From the IMG/VR virus record IMGVR_UViG_3300005529_000023, positions 62,001 to 126,000 of that record: DNA of 64,000 nucleotides, one strand, 5' to 3'. Positions 26,432 to 33,946 of this stretch are shown here, piece by piece. Origin of the DNA: a virus. Made by a program: the position numbers and the translations under genes. The notes under the pieces are model-generated. The model worked only from the letters and a program-made list of their open reading frames with translations. It searched no databases and had not been told where the DNA came from. Numbering within the stretch: position 1 is the first letter of the stretch; each line of letters starts with the position of its first letter.

Positions 26432-28492
26432 CTATGCTGCCTGTACAATTCTACTTGTGGCGCCTTCTCTCACAACCACGAGTCTACTTCCGACCATCTG
26501 CTTTACCTCTGGATTGTGGTCTACAATGATCAGCTTTTTGCTGACATTGGAGTTCTTAAGAACTTCGAGTGCCATTTCAATACACACAGTATCCAGCCCA
26601 GTGAAGGGTTCGTCAAGAATAAAAATGCCTATTCCCTTATTTGACTTATTTTCGATAAGGTCGATGACAGCTAGATCCACGGCTAAATCAGTCGCAGAAC
26701 GTTCGCCGCCACACAAACTCTTGATAGGGATGTTCTCGTCTCCATCCAAGTGAATTACGGCATTGACCTCTTCCTTGACTTTGCCTTCTTTGGTCTCCTT
26801 CAATCCTTCAAGCTGGATTGTCGCATTCGCCATGTTGGGAACTTTCCGAATCATGGTCGTTGCACTGTTGCCAATGTCTTCCAGAGCCTCATCAAAAGAA
26901 CGGGACAGGTGACTCTTTAGGGCCTTCTTTAGCTCTTCTGCCTTCTCCAATTCCTTGACTATTGTAGTCAGGACATCGGAAAATCCATCGACCTTGGCAG
27001 CGTGTCCTATTTCCTGCTCTTGGAGGCGTTTTAACATCGACTCATAGTTCTTGAGAGCGGTATCGTAGGCTTTTAGCTTTGATACGGCAGCATCCAAGGC
27101 CCTGCGATCCACTTCTGCCTGTCCGCGAGCTTGATCGGACAGAGAAGCGTGCTTATCCCTCAAAGCTTTCTGTCGAAATGCAAAGTCATCCTGCCAGGTC
27201 TTGTTCAGATGGTGGATGGCATTGGCTTTGTCGGTCTCATTCTGCTTTTCCTGGGCGATCTTCCTGATGAGTTCAACCTCATACTTCTGCATGTGATCAT
27301 ATCCTACGGGAACAAATGGCTTAGCTTGCACTGTAAGTAAGCCCAGTTCGCTAGTCTCGCTTGCAAGCTGTGCAGCCGCTTCATCTCCTGCCTGAATGAT
27401 CTCTTTGAATTTGGCAATTTTCTCAAGAAGGACAGTTTCTTCTGCCTTGGCCCCTTCAGTTGCCCAACTCTGAAGGCAGGTATGGCAAATGTTCTCTCTG
27501 AGTTTCTTGATTTTTAGCGCCGAAGCAGCCGCCTCAGGCTTGACATAGTCACGTTGCCTGACTTTTTCAGCCAAGGAGGACATTTTGAGCTTGAGGGCGG
27601 TGATTTGAGCGTTGATCTTAGACTGCCTATCCTTCTCTTCGAGCATGAGTTGACCCATTTGCGCTCGTAATTGGGTCAGATTCTGCTCCAATTGTGCTCT
27701 AGTTGAGGTATCCACCACAGTTGATTGTGGCTGAGGACGTTGAAGATCGAAAGCTTCTGCTTCAATTCTTTGTTGAGCCAAAATCATCGTGAGGGCGGCA
27801 CTAGAGGTGTCAGCTTTATTCTTGAGTTGGAGTACTACTTCTTGGTGCATATCTCTGACGGGAGCCAATCCCAACCCTAGAATGGCGTCCTGGGTCGTTT
27901 TTACAGCAACACGAGCGCTGTTCAATGAAGTAGTAGCCAGTTCTTTCTTTTCCGTTAGCTCTTTGATCTTGGCATCTAGCACTTCTAGGTCTTTTTTGTG
28001 CTTCGACAGGCCAAGACAATCTGTTAGGAAGTCATTCATTTCCTTTGGTGTGAGAGAAAGAAAGAAACCGCCTTCTTTTTGTCTTTTGTGAAGGATTTTT
28101 CTGAAAAGATCGCGTGGCATTGCTAAAATCTCATCTAGTTTCTCTTCCGAGATCTTACTACTTCCCCTGGTCTCTACACCGTCGAGTTCGATGGCGAGTT
28201 TTCCCTTGTTGCGCGAGATTTTAAGAGCCTTGCCATTGTAATCGAATAGGCCAGAGACAGAAATGGGGTCTTTTGAGACGCGAGACTGTAAAACTGTATT
28301 GGGGATGTCGTTCAGGCCAAGAAGATAGTCTAGGGCATGAAAAACAGTACTTTTACCGGCGCCACTTGAGCCACCAGTGTTCCTGTTCTCCCCGTCTACC
28401 TGAACTAGGTCGCCAAGACTCTCAAAATTGATCACCTGTTCATCAACAAAGCGACCAATTCCAGAGAAACGCAACTCTTTCGGATCAATCAT
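26432..28492 (-). CDS. SbcC/Rad50/gp46-like nuclease ATPase subunit
   Basis: The 686-aa SMC-type protein has Walker A GGSSGAGKST near residue 40, long coiled coils around a zinc hook CHTCLQSW near residue 343, the signature LCGGERSATDLA near 590, and Walker B GIFILDEPFTGLD. With the SbcD-like protein at 31280 it would form the Mre11-Rad50-type nuclease that resects ends for recombination-dependent replication and helps degrade host DNA. Confidence 0.9.
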   Translation of the reverse strand: MIDPKELRFSGIGRFVDEQVINFESLGDLVQVDGENRNTGGSSGAGKSTVFHALDYLLGLNDIPNTVLQSRVSKDPISVSGLFDYNGKALKISRNKGKLAIELDGVETRGSSKISEEKLDEILAMPRDLFRKILHKRQKEGGFFLSLTPKEMNDFLTDCLGLSKHKKDLEVLDAKIKELTEKKELATTSLNSARVAVKTTQDAILGLGLAPVRDMHQEVVLQLKNKADTSSAALTMILAQQRIEAEAFDLQRPQPQSTVVDTSTRAQLEQNLTQLRAQMGQLMLEEKDRQSKINAQITALKLKMSSLAEKVRQRDYVKPEAAASALKIKKLRENICHTCLQSWATEGAKAEETVLLEKIAKFKEIIQAGDEAAAQLASETSELGLLTVQAKPFVPVGYDHMQKYEVELIRKIAQEKQNETDKANAIHHLNKTWQDDFAFRQKALRDKHASLSDQARGQAEVDRRALDAAVSKLKAYDTALKNYESMLKRLQEQEIGHAAKVDGFSDVLTTIVKELEKAEELKKALKSHLSRSFDEALEDIGNSATTMIRKVPNMANATIQLEGLKETKEGKVKEEVNAVIHLDGDENIPIKSLCGGERSATDLAVDLAVIDLIENKSNKGIGIFILDEPFTGLDTVCIEMALEVLKNSNVSKKLIIVDHNPEVKQMVGSRLVVVREGATSRIVQAA

Positions 28493-28830
28493 TTCCCAGG
28501 CTCCAGATTCTTCTCATGCCAGCCGCCCTTACCGTCAGATTCTTCGTACTTGACGTTGCCACGAATGATCTCTTTCTGCAGAGCCATCCAAGATTGAAAC
28601 TCTTTCGTCTCAGTCATTCTTTTGAACGCCTTCTTTTTGTTAGCGAGCTGATCGCGTTCTTCCCTCGACTCACCTACGGCACCGCTAGCTTCGTGGACGA
28701 TGCGAACTCCAGAGTTCACCTTGTTCTGATTCTGACCACCTTTGCCACCCGAGCGGAAGGTGTCTATTCTGAGGTCTTTAGCTGTGATGCTAAAGACAAG
28801 TTTACGTTTCTTCACTTGTTGCCGTCCCAA
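28489..28830 (-). CDS. GGQ-domain release-factor-like protein
   Basis: Residues 14-75 match the RF-1 catalytic domain: FRSGGKGGQNQNKV carries the GGQ peptidyl-tRNA hydrolysis motif, followed by VRIVHEASG and the basic helix REERDQLANKKKAF. There is no stop-codon-recognition domain, so it resembles ArfB/PrfH-type rescue factors, but with a 113-aa length. It could free stalled ribosomes during infection. It overlaps both the SbcC-like and MazG-like genes. Confidence 0.85.
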   Translation of the reverse strand: MGRQQVKKRKLVFSITAKDLRIDTFRSGGKGGQNQNKVNSGVRIVHEASGAVGESREERDQLANKKKAFKRMTETKEFQSWMALQKEIIRGNVKYEESDGKGGWHEKNLEPGK

Positions 28831-29129
28831 ATGATGCCAGCATAGAAGCTGCCACGTTTCAGATACTTTTCTTCTCTGAGTCTTTCGAGTTCGTGGTCTT
28901 TGATGTTGAAGTTCATCTTGAGCGCTCGAATGACTTCTAGGACATCAGCCAACTCTTCGTATAGCTCAAGTGTGTTCCTTGCATTCTTGGCTTCTGTAGC
29001 CTCTTCAACAAGCTTATCGAGCATGAATCTAAGGAGTTCGTTACCCTTGGCGATCCTATATTTCATAGGCGTCCTAAGAGGATCTTCGGCGCAAATCTTG
29101 GGCATATGGTCTCTGACCAATTTTTCCAT
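28812..29129 (-). CDS. MazG-like nucleotide pyrophosphohydrolase
   Basis: MEKLVRDHMPKI at the N-terminus and KLVEEATEA...YEELADVLEV (near residues 38-68) give the EExxE...ExxD metal-binding pattern of all-alpha NTP pyrophosphatases, close to phosphoribosyl-ATP pyrophosphohydrolase-like phage proteins. It may lower unwanted nucleotides, including alarmones. Confidence 0.8.
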   Translation of the reverse strand: MEKLVRDHMPKICAEDPLRTPMKYRIAKGNELLRFMLDKLVEEATEAKNARNTLELYEELADVLEVIRALKMNFNIKDHELERLREEKYLKRGSFYAGIIWDGNK

Positions 29130-29377
29130 TAGCTATCCTTAAAATCTTTTGTGGATCTATTTTTGATATCTTCGATAACGTCCAAGTTCACTTCTACCGC
29201 TCGTGCCTGTACTCCGTTATCGACCTTAATTATAGACTGAGACGAAGGAGCCTTCAACATTCTTTTCGCGTTTTTTCCGCATTTTTCGCATGAAAAAAAG
29301 GCAGGCGCTTGCGACGCCTGCCTGAAAAACTTACTCACCGAATTCTTGCATTCGCAAAGGTAATAGATGAGTGGCAC
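29129..29377 (-). CDS. FmdB-like zinc-ribbon protein
   Basis: MPLIYYLCECKN...FFSCEKCGKNAKRML has the FmdB layout (MPxYxYxC..C...CxxCG...R.L). Its codons 19-29 also form a strong terminator-like hairpin with a T-run (29293-29323). It lies between the exported ClpP-like gene and the MazG-like gene. Confidence 0.7.
   Translation of the reverse strand: MPLIYYLCECKNSVSKFFRQASQAPAFFSCEKCGKNAKRMLKAPSSQSIIKVDNGVQARAVEVNLDVIEDIKNRSTKDFKDS
29293..29323 (-). terminator. Rho-independent terminator inside a coding region
   Basis: On the minus strand AGGCAGGCG and CGCCTGCCT pair perfectly (9 bp, 7-base loop) and are followed by seven T. It follows the exported ClpP-like gene by about 60 bases but lies inside the FmdB-like frame, so it may act as an attenuator. 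Confidence 0.75.
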
Positions 29378-29383
29378 AGTAAA

Positions 29384-30262
29384 TTACCAGTACATAGGAA
29401 CAACTTGCTTCTGCTTGTTGTCGAACTGTTCCTTGAACTTTTTGATCATATCTACTTTTTGTTCGCTGGTGTAAATTACCTTACCCTCTGGAGCAACAAT
29501 TTTGATGTTCATTGGACTCGTATTAAGAGGGCAATTGTCGAGATCGTAATGAATCTCAACTCCAAAGAAATCGATTGAATGGGTCGTAGCGCCAGCAAGC
29601 GTTTCATCGCACTTCACAAGAACTACGCGATCAGCATAGCCTTCAGTGACAGCCTGGGTGCCAGTAAGCCACATCTCATCTGCGTACTCTTTCTGATAAC
29701 TCTGTAGTGTTTGCTTACCCTTAGTTCTCTTAACCGTCTGCTGATCAAGTTCGGTGAGACGAGACATCCAAAGCTTGTATCTGCTCTCGATCTGACTTGG
29801 CGATGGTCCACCGAATGCACCAACAAACTCACCAGCCGCTCTATGGCTCATCAAGACACCGTTCTTAAGAACGAGACGATCGCCAAGGTTCTGCGCAATT
29901 TGGAATCCCATGCTTGCAGCAAATAGAGTAACAGTGTGAATAGAACGACCAAGGCCGTTAAGGGCTTCAATCATCTCAAGGCCAGACTGAATGCTTCCGC
30001 CTGGCGTGTTAAGGAAAAGATAAAGAGGCTTCTTCTCGCCCTTGATCTTGGACTTCAGGGTATTGAGTCCCCTATCCAGTTCCTTGGCGTTGGCAATGAT
30101 CTTACCAACACTTGCGCCGTCAACTTCTTCATTCAGAACTAAGGTGTTATCCTTAGAAAGTACAACGGTTTCAGTCTTCTCTTCGCTGTCGGTCGATTTA
30201 GATGGCGTCGCCGCAGCGATCAAAAACGCCAATAGTACTACTAGTACCCTATTTAGTTTCAT
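29384..30262 (-). CDS. ClpP/SppA-like serine protease with signal peptide
   Basis: MKLNRVLVVLLAFLIAAATPS is a signal peptide. The mature part shows NTPGGSIQSGLEMIEAL, FAASMGFQIA with the nucleophilic Ser, LMSHRAAGE with the catalytic His, and a C-terminal AVTEGYADRVV, all typical of the ClpP/crotonase fold. An extension of about 80 residues follows. It should act in the periplasm or at the membrane like SppA, independent of ClpX. Its own promoter and a good ribosome-binding site (AAGGAGA) precede it. Confidence 0.8.
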   Translation of the reverse strand: MKLNRVLVVLLAFLIAAATPSKSTDSEEKTETVVLSKDNTLVLNEEVDGASVGKIIANAKELDRGLNTLKSKIKGEKKPLYLFLNTPGGSIQSGLEMIEALNGLGRSIHTVTLFAASMGFQIAQNLGDRLVLKNGVLMSHRAAGEFVGAFGGPSPSQIESRYKLWMSRLTELDQQTVKRTKGKQTLQSYQKEYADEMWLTGTQAVTEGYADRVVLVKCDETLAGATTHSIDFFGVEIHYDLDNCPLNTSPMNIKIVAPEGKVIYTSEQKVDMIKKFKEQFDNKQKQVVPMYW

Positions 30263-30947
30263 TGTTAGAATCTCCTTCGTCTTGGTCTATATCACTACTC
30301 TTCTTCGCTTTTGCCTGGCTCTCCGCTTCGCGCCTCATATCGGCAAACTGTTTCAACTTTGAATTGATAGCGGAATCTTTTGGGGTAATAGTGAGTTTGT
30401 TTTCCCCAGTCTTTTCAATGGTTACGCCGTCGCCTACATTGAGGCCGACAGCAGGAGACTTAGAAGATTTGCCGGGATCTTTGCCAAGATCATTGACGTG
30501 TTCAATCGCCTTTATGATCTGAGCAAGTTCCTTCATATCCAGGTCCATGTGTTCTTCATCACCCGTAGCTAGATATTGAGTCAGCTTATTGCCAACCTTT
30601 TTCTGACTTGCCTGAAGCAACAACAGCATGAAGTTTTGATTCATTACCTTGGCTTCAGCGATTCTGCTTTTGATTGTATGCTGGAGTTCGGTCAAGTACT
30701 CTTTCTTAGTCAAGAACCAATCGAACTTATGTGCCAGATACAGGACCAAATTCTTCTTAATACGCAAAGCATTTGAGATCTGCGAGTAGGTGCTACCAGA
30801 AAGGTACATGTCCATCATTCTGTACAATGACTTGTCGTCTACGGACTCAAGGCCCGGCATCCCTTCAGTAACGTATTCTTGTACGCGCTCTAACTCTAGA
30901 GCCGTCATATCTGTTGGTTTTTCTGGAACTGGTAGATTATCTGACAT
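30249..30947 (-). CDS. Candidate terminase small subunit
   Basis: Residues 40-80 (YRMMDMYLSGSTYSQISNAL...) look like a DNA-binding helix-turn-helix. A helical middle and a disordered charged C-terminus follow, as in many TerS proteins. The size (232 aa) fits. TerL is 7 kb away on the other strand, so the link is inference. Confidence 0.45.
   Translation of the reverse strand: MSDNLPVPEKPTDMTALELERVQEYVTEGMPGLESVDDKSLYRMMDMYLSGSTYSQISNALRIKKNLVLYLAHKFDWFLTKKEYLTELQHTIKSRIAEAKVMNQNFMLLLLQASQKKVGNKLTQYLATGDEEHMDLDMKELAQIIKAIEHVNDLGKDPGKSSKSPAVGLNVGDGVTIEKTGENKLTITPKDSAINSKLKQFADMRREAESQAKAKKSSDIDQDEGDSNNETK
30286..30294 (-). promoter_or_regulatory. Extended -10 promoter, TGATATAGA
   Basis: TG-A-TATAGA on the minus strand, 24 bases before the exported ClpP-like gene's ATG, leaving room for the AAGGAGA ribosome-binding site. 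It lies inside the end of the upstream gene. Confidence 0.6.
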
Positions 30948-31287
30948 CTTTGCTCTCGTATTTTTTTTCGTCGTTAATGTAGACTTCTACTTTTACATCT
31001 CGCCAAAAAAGATTTCTAACCGCCGCTTCTAGAGCCTGAAATCTCTTCTCCATGTTTTCTCCTTCAACAGGGCCTGTGAAGCGATAGCAAACACGCGAAC
31101 CGTGTTGAACTTCTTTCTTAGCTTCATTAACGGCATGACCAAAATCGTAATCGATGGAAGCGCTCTTGATGTTGTCAAAGAACACAAAAGGAAACTTTCT
31201 AAGATTTTCTGCGTGAAAATCGCTGATCCTATTTGCCAAGACTGCCAGCTGCGCTCTTTCTTTTAGTTTCTGTTTTAGATCAGACAA
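30937..31287 (-). CDS. Hypothetical protein, 116 aa
   Basis: Mixed alpha/beta soluble protein, no family recognised. Overlaps the SbcD-like gene end by 8 bases. Confidence 0.65.
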   Translation of the reverse strand: MSDLKQKLKERAQLAVLANRISDFHAENLRKFPFVFFDNIKSASIDYDFGHAVNEAKKEVQHGSRVCYRFTGPVEGENMEKRFQALEAAVRNLFWRDVKVEVYINDEKKYESKDVR

Positions 31288-32263
31288 TTCCCAACTCCTT
31301 TGCGTATCGAACCAACTCGTCCTTGTCCATTTTGGTCACGTACAAGTTGCGCAGAAAATCCTCAAACCCCTTAGCGGCCTGCCTCTTCTCTGTTTTCTTG
31401 GTGTCGGTGATCTTGGTCTTGATTGCACACTTTCCCTTCAGAGCTAACTTCTGCTTAGATACCCAATCCGAAGATCCAACGAGTTCTATGGCTACCCTTG
31501 CCCCCTCAGGGAAATTTGGAATTTCTTCTCCTTCTCCAACGCTAAATTGGAGAATAGGACTACAGACCCCTTCGGTGGAGATGTACTCCTCAGAAATGAT
31601 TTCCCCTGTGGAGTCGCTATGAACGTAAATTGTAAGGCCCTTAGGTTGATTAGCATCGGCTGTGGTATCCCAACGGGGAGTACCTGGATATTTGACTCGT
31701 CCGAACTCCTGCCTGGAATGGATGTGACCGGAAATGACGTGGATAAATTGCGGGGATAAAAGAGAGACATCAATTCCATCGGGGGTGTACATTCCGCTTT
31801 CATACTTACTTCCTTTGAAAGTTTGATGACAGACAAGAACCTTGGCCAATCCAGATAATGAATTGACAACATCTACAAATCTCGCTGAATCATGGATGTA
31901 TGGTACATAGAGAAATTGGCCATTAATAGTGGGTATATTCACAATCTTCAAGTTTTTCTTGCTATCCTCAATCCATTGGAAGACATCGAGAGCAGAGGCA
32001 GAGGAGCTATAATCGCCCGTTTGATCATGGTTTCCCACGAGAACTACTACCTCACAGACATTTGCTAGCTCAATCAGCGCTTCTTCCCAAAACCTAAGAA
32101 CTTCTAGCCTAATGATCGAATGGGTATGAAACAAGTCCCCTAGAATCTCGATCCTATCCACTTTGTGCTCAACAGCAAGCCAAACGATGAACTTCAGCAG
32201 TTTCTCGCTTTCCTTGATGTTGTTCACTTTGACGTGAGGATCGCCGACGCGTAGGATTTTCAT
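31280..32263 (-). CDS. SbcD/Mre11/gp47-like nuclease
   Basis: Metallophosphoesterase motifs in order: GDPHVK (residue 7), EILGDLFHTHS, LVGNHDQTGD, VCHQTFKGS and ISGHIHSRQEFG. A capping domain follows, and the C-terminus (residues 290-327) is probably the Rad50-binding segment. It is the partner of the SbcC-like ATPase at 26432. The family has dsDNA end nuclease activity. Confidence 0.9.
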   Translation of the reverse strand: MKILRVGDPHVKVNNIKESEKLLKFIVWLAVEHKVDRIEILGDLFHTHSIIRLEVLRFWEEALIELANVCEVVVLVGNHDQTGDYSSSASALDVFQWIEDSKKNLKIVNIPTINGQFLYVPYIHDSARFVDVVNSLSGLAKVLVCHQTFKGSKYESGMYTPDGIDVSLLSPQFIHVISGHIHSRQEFGRVKYPGTPRWDTTADANQPKGLTIYVHSDSTGEIISEEYISTEGVCSPILQFSVGEGEEIPNFPEGARVAIELVGSSDWVSKQKLALKGKCAIKTKITDTKKTEKRQAAKGFEDFLRNLYVTKMDKDELVRYAKELGIV

Positions 32264-32265
32264 CT

Positions 32266-32403
32266 TTATCCTAGTTCATGGTCCAGCGTAAGTAGCGCAA
32301 TGTACATGAAGAAACCAGCTAGAACGCTATGCTGCCAAAATCCAAAGAGAGTCGCTCCGGTTGCAATTCTGATCCATACTGCTAATGCTTTAGTGAGATC
32401 CAT
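32266..32403 (-). CDS. Small membrane protein, 45 aa
   Basis: The translation has one hydrophobic segment (about residues 8-40, containing FGFWQHSVLAGFFMYIALL). It begins right after the 52-aa gene and ends just before the SbcD-like gene, so it fits the tight packing. Function unknown; a small holin-like protein is only one option. Confidence 0.5.
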   Translation of the reverse strand: MDLTKALAVWIRIATGATLFGFWQHSVLAGFFMYIALLTLDHELG

Positions 32404-32404
32404 C

Positions 32405-32563
32405 TTATTTTTCCTTTTTGAGAGTTCCACAGAATGCACAATTGTCGTGCGGTTTTCCGTGAAGCAAAGTTACAAACCAACGATTGTACTTTGGCATGAT
32501 CCACTTGGTGAATTCCCAAATCGCGATGCTGCCAACAAACTGAACTATACCTGTGTCAGTCAT
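32405..32563 (-). CDS. Small protein with C-terminal CAFC, 52 aa
   Basis: A moderately hydrophobic N-terminal helix (VQFVGSIAIWEF) is followed by HDNCAFCGTLKK, a zinc-knuckle-like end. The ATG overlaps the stop of the upstream GroES-like gene (ATGA), which supports the gene call. Confidence 0.55.
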   Translation of the reverse strand: MTDTGIVQFVGSIAIWEFTKWIMPKYNRWFVTLLHGKPHDNCAFCGTLKKEK

Positions 32564-32898
32564 GCGGCCTCATCTGGCGGCGGAGAAAGGAACTCTACGA
32601 ATTGCATATCTACGATCAAGAAAGGACAAGGAAGAGTCTCACACTCAAGAGCTTTTTGTGCCCATGCTTGTGTATGAAGGCTTTCTTCTCTGATGTACGC
32701 AGTAGAACCCTTGCGTACGTAGAGTCCGAATCTAGTTCCGTCGTCTAGTCTAGTATCGACTAGAACCTTAAGTCCCTTAAGAGCTAGCTTTTGAGAAACG
32801 AATGCAAAGCCATTCTTCTCGGTAGCACGAAGCCCCTCTTTTTTGTACGCCTCAACGATAAGACGATTGTTCATCGAAAGTGGAAAGTCTAAAGTCAT
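32560..32898 (-). CDS. Possible GroES-like co-chaperonin
   Basis: Residues 9-35 (NNRLIVEAYKKEG...NGFAFVSQ) suggest a GroES start with mobile-loop region. VRKGSTAYIREESL and FLIVDMQFVEFL resemble the C-terminal GroES strands (KVGDxVxF..., ILAIVE). Length 112 aa is near GroES and T4 gp31. A groEL gene lies 2.6 kb away in the other direction. Similarity is by eye and modest. Confidence 0.5.
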   Translation of the reverse strand: MTLDFPLSMNNRLIVEAYKKEGLRATEKNGFAFVSQKLALKGLKVLVDTRLDDGTRFGLYVRKGSTAYIREESLHTQAWAQKALECETLPCPFLIVDMQFVEFLSPPPDEAA

Positions 32899-33926
32899 AA
32901 TTTGATTCCTTTCAATTGTAGCACTTTTTTATGAAGTATTGGAAGCCTCTTTGCGAGAGAAAGCATTTGCTCTGTAGCTTCTTTCTCCATGTATGCTTCT
33001 TCTATATCTTGGGTAGTGTCAGGAGTGAAATGGTAAACACCATAACCCTCGTCGTTCACAGTAGCATCGGCAGATACCGTACTAGACGCATTCATTAATG
33101 CACTAAGTTGGCTAACAGTGACCTTCTCTTTTGGTATGCTTTTGCCTTCTTCTGCGTCCTTTTTGAAACTTTCGTTGATCGCCTTAGTCAGTTCCTTGAT
33201 GTCCTCAATTCCTTGGCGCGCACGAATCGTATGAGCCTTATAGAGAATTCTCTTATCAGAAGGATAGAAGTGCAACATCGTCTCACTGTAGCTGTCGATC
33301 ATATTGCCGACCATTCGACCGATGCAAACCGATCGGAAAACCGGAGAATATTCACCAGACCACTTATCTACGCCAGCCGCTAAGCCAAGACCGCAGATAC
33401 CGATAAAATCCATCAAGGTCAGATGACTCTTTGGAGTTTTGCGATAGAACAGTTTGGCCCGGTTGATAGCTAGGGGCATGTTGTTCTCGATCAGGATAGT
33501 GCGTGCTTTGTGGACTCGCTGAAATAGTTGTTCGGCGCGCTTTGGGAATGGGCCTAACCACGCATCGCGGATGAATTTGATGAACTGATAGTTGATATCG
33601 AAACGTTTCAGAGTTTCTACGTCGCGCACTTTGATTGCAGGTGTAATATGCTTACTGAAGGAAGTAGCGATCTCTCTGAAATAAGGACGCGCGCTCAAAA
33701 TGTTTTTGTTTTGAATACAAACCTTCTGGAGGAATTTTTTGTAGATCTCAGTCGATTGACGATACTTCAAAATAGTTTCTTTGAATTTACGTTCCGCATC
33801 CAAAAGTTCTTCGACCTGTTCCTTCTGAAGGGAACCGTCCCTGTTCTTTTCTAGAGCCTTGGTAACTTCACCAGCTAATCTGTAAAACGAGTCGTCAAAC
33901 GCTTCCTGGCGTTTTGTTTTTTGCAT
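32895..33926 (-). CDS. Sigma-70-like transcription factor
   Basis: Residues about 148-215 follow sigma region 2: ENNMPLAINRAKLFY, LTLMDFIGICGLGLAAGVDKW and FRSVCIGRMVGNMID correspond to 2.1, 2.2 and 2.3-2.4. The C-terminal MLSLAKRLPILHKKVLQLKGI looks like the start of region 4, which is then cut short. The gene has its own TGATATA promoter ending 6 bases before the ATG. It probably redirects host RNA polymerase to phage promoters. Confidence 0.75.
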   Translation of the reverse strand: MQKTKRQEAFDDSFYRLAGEVTKALEKNRDGSLQKEQVEELLDAERKFKETILKYRQSTEIYKKFLQKVCIQNKNILSARPYFREIATSFSKHITPAIKVRDVETLKRFDINYQFIKFIRDAWLGPFPKRAEQLFQRVHKARTILIENNMPLAINRAKLFYRKTPKSHLTLMDFIGICGLGLAAGVDKWSGEYSPVFRSVCIGRMVGNMIDSYSETMLHFYPSDKRILYKAHTIRARQGIEDIKELTKAINESFKKDAEEGKSIPKEKVTVSQLSALMNASSTVSADATVNDEGYGVYHFTPDTTQDIEEAYMEKEATEQMLSLAKRLPILHKKVLQLKGIKL

Positions 33927-33932
33927 AACCCT

Positions 33933-33941
33933 TATATATCA
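33933..33941 (-). promoter_or_regulatory. Extended -10 promoter, TGATATATA
   Basis: TG-A-TATATA on the minus strand. The hexamer ends 6 bases before the sigma-like gene's ATG, predicting a leaderless message. Confidence 0.55.
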
Positions 33942-33946
33942 TAGGG

